Assembly (NCBI GenBank): GCA_002105175.1
Contig: MCGE01000004.1
Location: 1,922,001 to 1,986,000, forward strand
Direction: 5' to 3'
DNA length: 64,000 bases
Origin: Absidia repens
Lineage: Eukaryota > Mucoromycota > Mucoromycetes > Mucorales > Cunninghamellaceae
A program made the position numbers and the translations under genes. This document shows positions 11,252-23,225 of this stretch, piece by piece; position 1 is the stretch's first letter, and each line of letters begins with the position of its first letter. The notes under the pieces are model-generated. The model was not told the DNA's origin, made no database searches, and saw only the letters and a list, made by a program, of their open reading frames with translations.

Positions 11252-12000
11252 CCCCGCCCACGTGAAATTTCTATTTACTCCCTTTTTTTTTAGTCTCTCT
11301 TTTCCTTTTCTTTTCTTTTTTTTTTCTTCTTTTTTTCCCCTTCACCATTCAACTTCCATGGAGTCATGTTGGATTTGGAATAATGTCAGGGCTAGTTTAG
11401 AAGGGTATTCATCTTAGGGATTACAAGATGCATGAGGAAACCCTTTCATTTTGGATTCAGGTTTTAGAACCTCCATTAGTTGGCTTTTCCAAGTCATCAT
11501 TAGCGTAGTAAAATGTTAGTTTAGTGCTAGTTTGTATCTACTTCTGAATAAAATATGTCTCTTTTTACTTTTTAATATCTTGTGTAATACCTTGTTTGCT
11601 ACCATCATTCCCTTTTTGATTAGTGCTGATCCCGTTGAAGTGCTTCAATAACATATGTCCTTTTCGCCTTTCTCATACCTTGTATTATACATCATATTAG
11701 AACCTTCTTAAAAATGTCTCATGAGATTATGTTAACCATTCTTAGATCTTATTTTAGTCTCCCTCACGCTTCCGCTAGTATATTCTGCACTTCCTTGTTC
11801 CAATCTACCCTCACCTTTAGTTTCAGTATCTACCAATCAATATGTTTCAATAAAATATGCCCTTTTATTATTATCATCTCTCTGACACATTTGCCAGTGA
11901 AAAATGTAGTCATTATAACTGTCTTATGAGTGTCCCACAAAATAACTGCATTATAATCCATTCACTACACTGCTTTTTTCCCCCTAAACGCTCAATAACT
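11252..12000 (+). repeat. Dispersed element, copy 1
   Basis: Member of a six-copy family in this window. It begins with CCCGCCCACGTGAA (E-box CACGTG) and TATTTACTCCC, followed by a long CT tract, CACCATTCAACTTC, a conserved core at 11395-11455 (GGGATTACAAGATGCATG, then GGAAACCCTTTCATTTTGGA) flanked by GAAGGGT and AAACCCTTTC that can pair, then an AATAAAATATGTCTC signal near 11547. A weaker conserved tail continues to about 12000. The short frame shared by other copies is interrupted by two stops here. Confidence 0.75.
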
Positions 12001-12478
12001 GGTTAAAGTCTTCGATTACTTGCTATTGAAGCTGACTATATACCCACCCAACCAATCAAGCAATTGAATTTAAAATTGTGCTCTGCTAGTAGCCACCACC
12101 ATAGAAAATTTTTACTACCTTTTAGCTTAACAGCGGCAAATTACTTCACACATAGAGTTTAGGTGCTAACTGTTAGCTCCTTGTCATATATATATATATA
12201 TATTGCTGGGCAACAATCACTTCATCTTTAAAATTATTTCTTTTCAGTATCAATTCGACACAGAAGGAATATACTAACGGCATCATGGCAAATGATCAAC
12301 AGCGATAATATAAGAAAGCGGATATTCAAAAATTCACGGAAAAATAATTCGCGCGGTGGAAAATGGTATTTTCTATTTCTTTTCTTTTTATCGCCTTATA
12401 TATTTTGACTGGCATTGAATCCTAACTGATTGCCAAGAAACCTCTCAACGGTACTGTATATCCATCTCAATACTACTC
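12001..12478. other. Promoter region of PIS1
   Basis: AT-rich intergenic sequence with a (TA)n tract near 12187-12205 and a pyrimidine-rich stretch near 12370. No gene or RNA recognised. Confidence 0.5.
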
Positions 12479-12607
12479 ATGACCAAGATGAAAGACGATA
12501 ATTTGAATAATCCTGTGGTGAAAATGCAAACACGATCTAGCGACAATGTGTTTCTGTTTGTTCCCAACATTATTGGTAAGCCATTTGTACCCTCGCACAG
12601 CCTCCTT

Positions 12608-12640
<33 letters not shown>

Positions 12641-13676
12641 TAAAAAATACTGATCCTCTTATTCTTCTACTACTATAGGTTATACTCGTATTATATTGGC
12701 TGCCCTATCGTTTCATTATATGCCTATTCATCCCAAGGCGTGCGTGGTATTGTATTCTATTTCTTGTTTATTAGATGCAGTTGACGGAAATGCTGCTCGA
12801 TACTTCAACCAATGTAGGTCAAAATAGTGGATATGTATATTTTAGTGGTTGTCTGATAGTGTTACTTCTTGTTAATAGGTAGTCGGTTTGGCGCCGTGCT
12901 GGATATGGTGACTGACAGGTAATAAAAAGATATTACGGGAAAAAATTACGCTATAGGTATCGGGATGACTAACAGGAATATCCATCACATTACGGCGGGG
13001 GCGGATCTGTTTCATAGATGTACAACCACTTGCTTGCTTTGCTTCCTATCTCTCCGGAACCAGGACTGGACGATTGTTTTTCAATTTCTTATTTCTCTGG
13101 ACTTCGCTTCTCACTATATGCATATGTACAGGTAAATATATCAGGTCTTGATATTATTTTGCTCTGACTAACTTTGCTTCTCCTGTCTTATCACGCAAGC
13201 TCTATGACCGAAGGATCGTCAAGTCATAAAAAGATTGCCGAAGGTGGAAGTTGGTTCCTGCGTCTTTATTACACCAATAACGTAAGTAGAATTAGAATCA
13301 TATTGAATGAAATCAATTCAATTCTCATTGAAAAGGGTCTTCCTCCACTCCCCTCCTTTTTTCTTCTTCTTCTGTAGATCGTCTTGTTTATCATGTGTGC
13401 TGGCAACGAATTATTCTTTGTTTTTCTTTATATTCTTAGTGTGGCTACTATTCCTCAACCGTTGAATGGTAAAAATACATCATGCGTGTGTATAAATCCT
13501 AGATGACTAACTTGCTTAATGTTGATCTAGTTTTTTGGTGGATTGCCTTGTCGACAACTGGAGTGATTTGCTTTGCCAAACAATTCATTAATGTGGTCCA
13601 AATTGTCAATGCAAGCAAGGTCTTAGTGGCGATCGACAAGGAGGAAAGGATCAAGTCTTTGGCAAAGGACATTTAG
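12479..13676 (+). CDS. PIS1: Phosphatidylinositol synthase (CDP-diacylglycerol-inositol 3-phosphatidyltransferase)
   Basis: Makes phosphatidylinositol from CDP-diacylglycerol and myo-inositol in the ER membrane. Exons 12479-12575, 12679-12813, 12879-12918, 13018-13131, 13200-13281, 13378-13468 and 13531-13676 give 234 residues, close to the fungal enzyme. The CDP-alcohol phosphatidyltransferase signature D-x2-DG-x2-AR-x8-G-x3-D-x3-D is intact across two splice junctions (LLDAVDGNAARYFNQCSRFG, then VLDMVTDR). Family blocks include FVPNIIGYTRI, ISLDFASHYMHMYSS and the C-terminal KQFINVVQIVNASK. Several hydrophobic segments fit a polytopic membrane protein. The first intron contains a T33 run shortly upstream of the 3' splice site. 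The gene converges on the RhoGAP gene. Confidence 0.93.
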
Positions 13677-14421
13677 ATTTATTTACACCCCTATAGTAAT
13701 TTACTTGTAGTTTATTCAATATTAGTTATTCATTCCTCGTGGGTTTGTCTTCATTATTACTTTTACTATCATAGTTTTTAGCAATCCCTCCCATTCCCTC
13801 CCTTCCTTTTTTTTTTTTTTTTTTTTTGGACTGCTTCCATTATCCCTATTTGTAGAAACAACCAATAAAAATTATCTTTCTGCGTTTTCTTTTATTATTG
13901 AAATATGAAGGTATTCTTTCAATCGACTTTTTTTTTCAATTGATTATCTCTTTTTTAGAAATTTAAGCAAAACTGATATCGCAAATATATTATTAGAATG
14001 TGTGATACAAAAAATAATGAATATAGTTGTTGGCATTTATTGTAGCTGTCACTGTATTGTTACCGCTGCATCATGATCAAAAAATACAAATGCAAGAACG
14101 AAAGTTTTCAACTTTGACAAGACCCTATCTATTACTTCCCCGCATTTTTTTCATGTAACTTTCAACACCCGCACCATACACAACATTAACAAAAGGCATG
14201 TACATTTCAATCAATTCTGCAAACAGATCTATCTTTTCTTATTCAGGAATAATTTATTTCGAAAAAGACAATCAATCAAGGGTAATTAAAACAGTATAGT
14301 AACTATCAGTATATAATAATATGTAGGAAAATGGGTAAAAAAAAAAAAAAAAAGTAGAATAAAAAATAAAAATCAGAAATAATAATTATAATAATATAAT
14401 GCGAAGATGGAGGGGAATAAA
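13677..14421. other. Convergent 3' flanks of PIS1 and the RhoGAP gene
   Basis: Contains poly(A)-type signals (AATAAA near 13864 for PIS1) and T23/A15 homopolymers. No gene recognised. Confidence 0.5.
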
Positions 14422-17400
14422 CTAGTTCTTCATTTGAGGTTCAATCACCGTAGCAGTATATTCATGGGTCGGGCTGCCGCTATTGGGGGAGCTTCTGGTT
14501 TGATTCTGCTGATCCAATACTTCCTCATAATCCAATCCCAGGGTATTATCTTCATCTTCTTCATCGATAATGGCCACAAAATCTGGAAGAAAATTCAGAA
14601 AATGTGAGTCGATTATATACATGTATGAGTATATTATCCGTCACTTTTTTTTTTTAGTTCTTACCATGAGATCGTTTTTCCAGGCTAACAATATTCTGTG
14701 GAGCATAGTCAGTGTAGTGTATACTATTTCTGTTGTTTCTTCGATGAATTGACATTGGAGGAATCGCAGGTGGTGGAGACGCTGGTGGAGGGGAGATTCT
14801 GTACGAGGAGTTGGCGCTTGATATTACTGTATTCCCCGGCCCGCTGTTTTCTTTCTTTGTTGTTGCTGCCGCTGTTGCCGCTGCTGCCATCATCGTAGAT
14901 CCGCCAGAATGAGAGTGAGAAGCATTATTGTTCGTAAGGGTTGTTGGTGAAAGAATAGGTTGATCCTGATCTTGCTTTGTCCAAAACACATAATCAAATT
15001 CGGATAAAAATAAGTTGAAGATCAATGCAGGAATGCCCAAAGTGGCGGAAAATACAATCCCAAGGTTTCGCAATGTCATCTTGTTAACGCCAGCGTTTTG
15101 CACAATGCGAATCAAATGGGCAGATAAGGTACGCAATAACGTATAGTTGGAGAAGGGAAGCAGAGAAACAAGTCGGCCCAGTTCAGTAGTGCGTTCTCCA
15201 CGGTCTTCAATATCTATAAAAACATTCCCAAACCATAAAGAAAATTGTTGGTTGAGTACACTTTATAAATGCAACATATCCACGGGTTTTCCCTTTTTAT
15301 TTTCTTACCGGCTATGTGAAGGAAATCATTCAACAATCCTGTTGTCAACACGCTACCAGGGAGTTCACGGAACCACATTTTCAATAGACCAGAAATGGCA
15401 TGCACCTCATGACTATATTCTTCTAATTCCAGCAGGCGCACATCCCCTTCTATACTCCAGCACCATAATATAAATCAAATAAGTTTCCACCCAATTTGTT
15501 TTTCACTCTTTTCTTATTACCTTGATTGAATTTTTCTTTCAATTTCTTGATTTTGGCAGCGCTTCCACTTAGCCGATAGATCCCTTCTTCTTGAGCAGCA
15601 TCCTTTGCTTCCAGATATTCAATGCACCGATATACTACAGCAGGGAGTTCATAATCATGTGAAATCCGGCATACTTTCACTGCATCGTCCAGAGGAATGC
15701 CAAATACTTGGTTTGGGCCATGACTGATTTGCTTGGCTGTAGCGGGAAGGTTTGAAGGGTCACCGAGAGAGTTCATTAGCGCCGTAGCTTGATCCGCAGA
15801 GATAGCACCTGGTAGTGTTTGCATCAGACTGTCTCCGCTATTGTTGCCGTTGTTGTTAGCTGCAAACATCTTCTTTCCCCAAAAGTTGCGTCCCTTGCTC
15901 TTTTTATCATCATCAAACTGTTGTCGTAAAGATGATATTGCTAAATCAGTGCCCGTTTGCTGTTGTTGCTGTTGTCGTGCAGAAAGAATTGTCATGTCCG
16001 CACCATCCAGACTAGACCGCTGACGAGCATGCCGTTGAGAAGAGTTCTTGCGGGTTTTTTTGAAGCTAGAGGTATCAGATCGAGATCGCTGCAAATATTT
16101 ATTCAGTTGTTGTCGATAGTCTGGGGAAGTAGGAGTTGGAGGAGGCTGTCCAAAGTCGTCGTAGTTGATATATTGGCTCATCGCTTCCACCCATTGATCC
16201 CGTTCCAAATCAGAGTCTGCACACAGAACATGTCGATGAATACCATTTGGAGCCGATTTCTTGGGTTCCAATATCAAAAACGCATGGCGAAATGAGTCCC
16301 CAGCTCCAGATTGCACCACTTGACTACCAATTTGCGCCCGAGATAGATAGATTGTATTCAAATAAGCACCCCCTTTCTACGAATTTTACAAACATATTAG
16401 CACATATTTCCATCTTTTTTTTTTTTTTTAACTTACATTTTCATAATAGTTGACAGTGGGACCATCCAATACAAAAAACCTCATTTTCCATCCACCAAAG
16501 TTTTTACCACGTTTGGTAAGATATCCGATTTTTCGTTTAGGAGGCTAAAAAAAATTGAAGAGAAAAGAGTCATGAAAACACTTATCAGGGCGATGTGTGG
16601 GCTCATTTTATTTCACTTACACCAGAGCGCTGTTCCAAAACGTTTGTACTGAGAAATTCACATACGTCCGACATGTCAGTCAGCGGCAAAGTGAGCACCC
16701 GCTGGATATATAATTCAATTGATTTCTAGCAGCAATGAATAGAGAAAAAAATAAATAAAAAACCCCGTAAGAAACAAATCGAATGCAATTCCTCATAAAA
16801 GCTTTTTTTTTTTCTTTACCTTTCTTTCATCTACCTTGCTAGGAGCTTTTGAGATAAACAAAGACTTATCAGGTAAGCGGTTCAATTTGTTCGCCAATCC
16901 TTGGTGTTTTGATCTAATCTATATATATATAAAAGATGAAATGAGTTACTTTCCATTCCTCAACAAAGTTTTTTTTGTGCTTACCAATGAGTCCAAATTG
17001 ACAAAATCTGAGAATAGTTTTTCAGCGCGCCAAAGTTCGTCCATGCCCTGAGGAAAATTGGGAGATATTTTGCCCACAGCGATCGTAAATGAGAAAATAT
17101 CTTTTCCTTTTTCATTGGTTGTCATATTGGAACTAAGAATTTGCACCATGATATCCTTCAGCATAGGAGGTGATGATGAGGATGTTGTTGCTGTTGCTGT
17201 TGGCTGATCAGAAGAGCGGGATATATCAGTTGGGGACATTGGTGTAGCCGCTTGCCCAGAGGCTTGTTCTTCTTCAAGTGAGGGATCAAAATAACCGTCT
17301 TCATACTGTACCATATCCAAACTTGTTGACTGCTTGGTAGACAGTGAATGTTGAGAATGACTTTGGTTATCCACAGTAGGAGATGGTGGTGGGTGATCTT

Positions 17401-18292
17401 CTTCGATAAATTTGCGTAAAGTGTATGATCCCTGCTGTTGCTGATTGTTGTTGCCAATGATTTTTTGTTGTTGTACAAGTGGAGGATGAGAGAGAGAGAA
17501 GTCGGAAGAGATATTACCAGTCAAGAAAGAATTGGAAGATAGTTTTTCAGCAGATTGAGCGGCAGGAGTTGATTTTTGACGTACCGGATAAGGGCCATGG
17601 CGTTGGGGTGGTGGTGGTAATGGTGAATGGGAAAACAAGGCGGCAGCAGAATTGGGTTGTTGAGGTCGAGATCCATGGCGGCTTCGCACTGCTTCATGAT
17701 ACTTTGTATAAAGCATGATATCACGCTCATCCATTGGAGGCTCTTTGGTGGTGGAGTGCATATCATCGTCGAGATAATAGTCTTCAAAGCTGGTTGTTGC
17801 TGATAATTGATAATGCTGAGGTACTGATAATGAATTGATTGTTTTGGTATTGGTATTCCCGGGAGTAGTATCCATACTGGGTAAAATATCAAATGGAGAA
17901 GAAGAAGAGGTAGTTATCCGTGTAGAAGAAGACAAGGCGCTTTGGGAAGGTATCATAATAGCGGTTGAGTGAGTGGCTGTGGTGGCAATAGGAGGCGATG
18001 AGGAAGGAGACGGAGTTCTTTGAGCGTCCTCCGTAGTAGGTGTTGGCTCCACTGGTAAAGGTCGGCTTGAATAGAGGTCTATATCAGCAGGCCTTGTTTG
18101 AGGAGAAGTGGTTTGGTCAGCTTGCTTCAATAAGACATCCCGTTCTTCTGTGACTTTGGCCAAGGAGAGTTGAAGATCTTGTATAATGGAGCGCTGCTTT
18201 TCGATAATCTTATAAAGGTGTTCAGTATCAGAAGGCGATGCGATGGAGGTAGTGATGGACAGTGGTGAAACAGACATCACCTGAGTGGACAT
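14422..18292 (-). CDS. BEM3: Bem3-like Rho/Cdc42 GTPase-activating protein (coiled coil, PX, PH, RhoGAP)
   Basis: Eight exons (minus): 18292-16985, 16918-16820, 16725-16621, 16544-16437, 16376-15521, 15449-15309, 15213-14665, 14582-14422; 1108 residues, similar to yeast Bem3. Order: N-terminal coiled coil (HLYKIIEKQRSIIQDLQLSL, near residue 25), a long Ser/Pro/Gln-rich linker, a PX-like region (about 375-500, ending CEFLSTNVLEQ), a PH domain (about 505-625; GYLTKRGKNFGGWKMRFFVL and the late Trp of ERDQWVEAM), a second linker, and RhoGAP (about 760-970) with arginine-finger motif GIYRLSGSA and NLGIVFSATLG. It should stimulate GTP hydrolysis by Cdc42/Rho at membranes and limit polarised growth. 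The PX region is divergent; PH and RhoGAP are clear. Confidence 0.9.
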
Positions 18293-19365
18293 GAATTGAA
18301 GGAAGGAATGATAAGGAATGGAGATGGGGAATAGAAGAAATGTTGCAATGGAGAAAGAAAGACGAAGGTTTTAAAAAAAAAGATCGCTGCCACTTTCATA
18401 TTAATTTTAAACTCAGGTGCTACCATTTTCATCATATGAAGCACTTCAGCCTAGCCTAAAGATAAAGACAGGCTTCGTAACATGAACACTATGCTTAGAA
18501 CCAATGAACCTTTTTTTTTTTTATATATATATATATTCAAGCATCTGTTAACATCACAAAATACAATGAAAAACTGTCTTTCTACTGTCCACTCGTTTAA
18601 ATTAAATGGTGGAGCCACACCATAAATAGGGTCACACAAGCTTTAGCCTCAGGTAAGGCACGTGAAGATGGATCAAATCAAGTAATTCATATCTCAATTC
18701 TGCTTTATTTTCTCTACATCATGTATTCTGTCAATTTGATTGAATCTTCCTAAATGAAAAAATGATACATTGTGTGGGAAATTCATCCCTCATAGTTTTA
18801 ACTTCCGATGTTTGATTCATTCAGGAACTACGCGATAGCCAGAGGGTATAATACTGGTTCATCATTTCGAATTATTTTTTGTGGTGACTATCAATATTTG
18901 CTTATGTATAATGACAGAAAATGATATTTTCATGAAGATCCTGGGTTTGCTATATGTATTTTTTATTGTTTCTGGGAAAAAAAAAAAAAAAAAAAGTTCA
19001 TTGCGTTCGCCTATTGATCTACGTATCTTTCAATATATCACACTTTCATCAACGCGCACCTGACACCGACATCATCAACCAACAAAACCGTGACTCATCT
19101 CAAAGTTTGATAAAAGAAACCTTAACGGTTTTCTCTTTTTATATATTTTGCTAGTGGATCAGGCTCCGTTGACAATTCAGGGGACACCAACCCTAAAATA
19201 CCAAGTAGGTTTGTTCAGCTGTTTAACATTGTATCATAGTAAAAGAAACAAAAAACAAAGAGAGAGATGACATAAAATAAAATATCAATAGTTTATTTCA
19301 AACAAGAATAGATAAAAAGATACTAAAACTAATAAATACTAAGGAAAAAGAGCTGACTAGCATGA
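18293..19365. other. Intergenic: RhoGAP promoter and antizyme 3' flank
   Basis: AT-rich, with a CACGTG E-box at 18659-18664 and an A19 run near 18978. Two short frames cross the poly-A run and are not supported. No gene recognised. Confidence 0.5.
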
Positions 19366-20245
19366 TCAAAATTCATATCCCACAAGAGTAAAACCAGAGT
19401 TTTGATTATATAGAGAGGGATTAAGTAGTTCAAAACCTAAATACATAAAGGCACGAAGAAGGGTGTTCGCTGAAAAGGAAAAAATGGTTAGTTCGGATTC
19501 ATCACTAATATACAATTTGATAGCACTTACAGTCAGTTTTGTCATGCTGGTCAATAACTACCACCATTTCACTACATCCAGTCGTTTCTTCTGCCAAATC
19601 TATTAAATGAGTGATACTGATATGAGATGGGGTGACGATGGTTAGATCAATCAGAGACACGGTAGTCTTAATTCCGCTTACCACGATTGAAAGCCACCTG
19701 GAGCCCACTTGACCTTGCCAGTATTAGTACCTACAAAGGGGGAACAAAGGAAGACGGTTTGGTTGTGAATGCAAGCCTGGCTTTGAAAAGTATGCTGGTT
19801 TTGATGGTAGGGACCCGTTGCTGTAGTTGTGATTGACAAAACCTGTTCCACCTTGTTGATGATATTGCTCTTCCCAAACACCTTATCAACAAAATCACCC
19901 TCTAAAAAAAAAAGAGTGAGTATTCTCATGATCATGATCATCATCATCATCCTTTGCTGTTTCATACCGCATCGATTGATAAAAGTAATGGCGTCAGTAG
20001 GAAGATTTTGTTCGACAAAAGGTGCGGATGAGATCGGTACAAGGAAAGTTTGCAGGGGAATGGACACCGATTTCTTGGCTGGTTTGGCTATAATCATCTT
20101 GAAAGGGTAAATATACTAAAACTGCTAATAAAATGAAGTTTTCCTTGGTAGCCTTCGAGAGGATGCTGTTGGAAGAGAAGAGGAAGAGGATGAGTGAATT
20201 GTCCAGTGCTGTTACGTTTCCAGGCGAGCGTTTGTACTGAATCAT
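19366..20245 (-). CDS. Ornithine decarboxylase antizyme, probable +1 frameshift gene
   Basis: Antizymes bind ornithine decarboxylase, target it for ubiquitin-independent proteasomal degradation and restrain polyamine uptake. Reliable minus-strand exons are 19968 and above (first coding exon), 19901-19682, 19616-19531 and 19469-19366. They encode VKWAPGGFQS, then ITHLIDLAEETTGCSEMVVV, then LLRAFMYLGFELLNPS and a terminal LVGYEF, matching the conserved C-terminal half of the family (the LLxFAEExL and LLRTFSFLGFEIVRP regions of animal antizyme). The intron removed between the second and third exons has a CTAAC branch motif. The upstream frame from an ATG at 20245 ends at TGA (19996-19994); the downstream frame is +1 to it, as expected for antizyme. 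An alternative without frameshift starts at ATG 20097 or after an acceptor near 20118. The N-terminus is therefore uncertain; identity of the C-terminus is good. Confidence 0.68.
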
Positions 20246-21198
20246 AGAATAAATAAATAAACATTAAGAAGTATGAGTGAGTTGGCATCCATTCGTGTCG
20301 TTTTTCCTATTTATTATATTGATTTACCTTAAAAACACCCTAAACAACTAGAAAAAAAAAATAAGATGGTTTGGAAGAGGATGAGGGTTTCAACAGTGTA
20401 AATAAAGAAATGTATCGCTTTTTATTATTGTGAATACAAGAAAAAAGAATACGGATGATTCAACTGTACTAAATGGTATTGGTGTGTTTGATATTTATAT
20501 AGGTATAAAAAATATGAAAACTAAAAAAGAAAACAAAAAGGAAAAATGCACTCGTAGAAATTTAAATTGGCACTTATCAAAGCCCGTCCACCTGATCACC
20601 TTCCTGTAAAATTTAAGCATCGCCATTCAATTAATGTCGATTACATTTCCTTACAGACGATGACAAAAACCATGTGTCTATACATAGTTTAACGACCAGT
20701 CTATTTCGTACTACTGTGAACTTATCTGTACTGTACAAAATGGCAGGCAAAATCTTGTTCTTTATTTTTTTGGCCCTCCTTCTGTATTATGTCACATGGA
20801 TGCTACCGGGATTTTTTTTGTTATGATATGGGGTTGGAATTGCCGAACGTGAGAAAATAGGAAAATATCTATCATATCTACCATTTTTTAAACCATTACA
20901 CACACATACTTGCACTCGCACTACATTATCATATCATGAAGAAAAAAACAATAAATTGCGTGGTGTCACTTTTAAGTTTTTTTTTTCTTTATCCTCTCAT
21001 ATGGTGTGACCTCATTAGCAAAATAGAAAGCCAAGCGAGTTTTATCGAGAAAGATAAAGACTTCCTAAAAAAGTACCTACTTCCTTATTAGGTAGCCATT
21101 TTAACATATTAACCCGTGGGGTATTTTCTTTGAACCTCTTATATTCACCCTGCCTTTTTTTTTCTTCTTCTTTGATTCCTGTCTGTAATTTGTATTCT
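20246..21198. other. Intergenic between the antizyme and the unknown plus-strand gene
   Basis: Contains a possible 5' untranslated intron of the antizyme (minus-strand GTAAAT near 20328 to CAG near 20240) and a CT-rich region before 21199. No other gene recognised. Confidence 0.45.
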
Positions 21199-22155
21199 AT
21201 GTTTTCGTCCATCACTGAATTTTTTGGCAGCGAGAAAAAATTACAACACCTAAAAAATGAAAGATCATCGTCATTAAAAGGGTCCTTACCTACAATTCTT
21301 TTTGCCACTACTTGCATTGACTTTGAACCTCTTTCTCCGCTAACAACCACAGACCCCATAAATGTCCCTCTTACTCATTACTGCAGCAGTAAATCCTATA
21401 ACTCATCCCTGGATAGTCAAAGCATTGGCAAAAACAATTCGTTAACATCATCAGTCTCATCATTATCGTCATCGTCATCATATGGCCACTCCATGACACA
21501 CTTTTCTTCTTCAAAGTCTGATGATGATGATGATACGTTGTCTCTCGCTTTTGTTACTCCGCCACCTACCGCTATCAATAGTTCGTCGACGGACCCTTTA
21601 TCAGCTGGCGACATGAATGATGCTTATGGTGCTTATCATCTTGGTAGAGTAGAAAAAGCACCTCGTATATTATCACAATCCAATCCACCGTCACCACCAG
21701 CCACAACAATAGAGTCCAAAATCATAACAAAATTTACACTTTTTGAAAATTTTCGTCATTCGCTGTCTTTGTTTGTGGGCCCTTCTTCCACCTCAATGTC
21801 CTGGATAACTCCGCCATTACTCACCAACACCACCAATAACAACAACATGACTACAACGACCACCACACCTACTACTACATCATCAGTATATGACAATGTA
21901 TTTTACGAAGAAGAAGATTGTGCTATTACAGTAAAACCAAAACATGACCATCACCATCACCACTATCCTCAACAGCCTATATATACCCGAGCCCTAAGAG
22001 AAAATCCTGACCACCTGCGCATGATTGTAAGCGAAGTCAATATGATGCGTGTCAACAAATTGATATCCCCATTACGCCCAAGAGCTATATTGCTGGAAAG
22101 AACCGACCCTTTTATACCCTCTACACCAAGCCCCTTAAGAAATACAATCTATTAG
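21199..22155 (+). CDS. Unknown low-complexity protein
   Basis: A single open frame; I choose the second ATG (MFSSITEFFGSEKK, 318 residues) because it follows a CT-rich leader, whereas an ATG at 21130 would add a hydrophobic 23-residue stretch. The protein is rich in Ser, Thr, Asn and acidic residues, with Ser runs near 90-100, Asp5 near 115, Thr/Asn runs near 215-235 and His6 near 260. The C-terminal 60 residues are better behaved (NPDHLRMIVSEVNMMRVNKL, then RPRAILLERTDPF), which suggests a conserved short motif, possibly a docking sequence. I do not recognise a family and assign no function. Confidence 0.6.
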   Translation: MFSSITEFFGSEKKLQHLKNERSSSLKGSLPTILFATTCIDFEPLSPLTTTDPINVPLTHYCSSKSYNSSLDSQSIGKNNSLTSSVSSLSSSSSYGHSMTHFSSSKSDDDDDTLSLAFVTPPPTAINSSSTDPLSAGDMNDAYGAYHLGRVEKAPRILSQSNPPSPPATTIESKIITKFTLFENFRHSLSLFVGPSSTSMSWITPPLLTNTTNNNNMTTTTTTPTTTSSVYDNVFYEEEDCAITVKPKHDHHHHHYPQQPIYTRALRENPDHLRMIVSEVNMMRVNKLISPLRPRAILLERTDPFIPSTPSPLRNTIY

Positions 22156-22515
22156 ACTTCAATCCATTTCAAAAATTTGATCCTCCTTCCCCTCTTACAC
22201 CACTAAATCCCATATAGCTATAAAAAATACACATAGATATATAAAACAAAATGACAGTAGCCTAATCCACCGCAAACTTTTTATTTAATCAATAAAAACA
22301 ATTAAAAACAAATAAAAACAAATAAACTATACAATGTGTGTTGTGTGTAAGAGAAGTTGGTCATTGGATAGATAATAAATAAGAAGGGTTGAGTAAAAAA
22401 TAGGTGTAATCGAGTGGGATAACGGGGTAATGGTGTGTATGTCGATTATATTGCGTAGAAAGGATGGTCATCCTAGTGTATACTCCAGCTATGTACGTGT
22501 GTGTGTGTGGTTTGT
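22156..22515. other. Convergent 3' flanks
   Basis: Repeated AATAAAAACA-type stretches near 22290-22325 and (GT)n at 22496-22509. They probably hold the poly(A) signals of both neighbours. Confidence 0.5.
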
Positions 22516-23032
22516 CTATTGTTTTTGTTGAGGTTGACCAGGGTGTTGAGGGACTTGTCCAGGTTGATACATGCCAGGGTTCATCAACTATCCATGCGCA
22601 AAACATCGTCCGTTAATACCAACTAATTCTTCCCCTATTGACGCACCATTTGCTTTACTTATTTACCTGTTGTGCAGCGCCCTGTTGTTGCATAGCTTCT
22701 TGTTCATAAGCTACCAAAGCTTGTTCTTTTTCAATTTCTAAAGCAAGAGGAAGAACCAACAATAACATGGAAGTCGTCAATACCCAAGCACTCTTGCCAA
22801 CAAATGTAGCACCTGTCTTGCCCCAAGAGGTGACAGAATCCACGCTATTAGAAATTCTATTACGGTGCTTCAAGGGAATGATGTCTTTGAGGGCTGCAAG
22901 TCGATCCAACACTGACTCGTCTTCATCATCGTCAAAGTCTTCGTCATCGCTGTATTCAGATTCATCATCGCTGACAACGTCTTCTACATTGTCTTCAAAT
23001 TGATCAACAGGGACTTCTTCAAGTTTCACCAT
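22516..23032 (-). CDS. TOM22: Mitochondrial outer-membrane import receptor Tom22
   Basis: Two exons (23032-22667 and 22587-22516), 145 residues, the usual Tom22 size. The N-terminal half is strongly acidic (SDDESEYSDDEDFDDDEDES near residue 21), matching the presequence-binding cytosolic domain. It is followed by LAALKDIIPLKHRNRI, then TSWGKTGATFVGKSAWVLTT and a single membrane segment of aliphatic residues (LLLVLPLALEI). The second exon adds a Gln/Pro-rich intermembrane-space tail. Tom22 links the receptors Tom20/Tom70 to the Tom40 pore of the TOM complex. Confidence 0.92.
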
Positions 23033-23225
23033 AATGTAATATATATAATGGTATAGTTATATATATTTAAATAAATAAATGCTTGTGTGAGTGTAACTTG
23101 GAAAGCGAAAAGATAAAAATGCAAATGTAAAAATGACCTCTTTAGTGTGTTTTTTCGTGGGACCGGTTTTTCTAGTCTGTGTGGTTTCGTTGGGAACTTT
23201 AGAAGAGCGATCACAGAAAATGTTC

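Noticed and set aside
16247..16453. Plus-strand frames over the RhoGAP gene
   Set aside because: Antisense shadows of a well-supported multi-exon gene.
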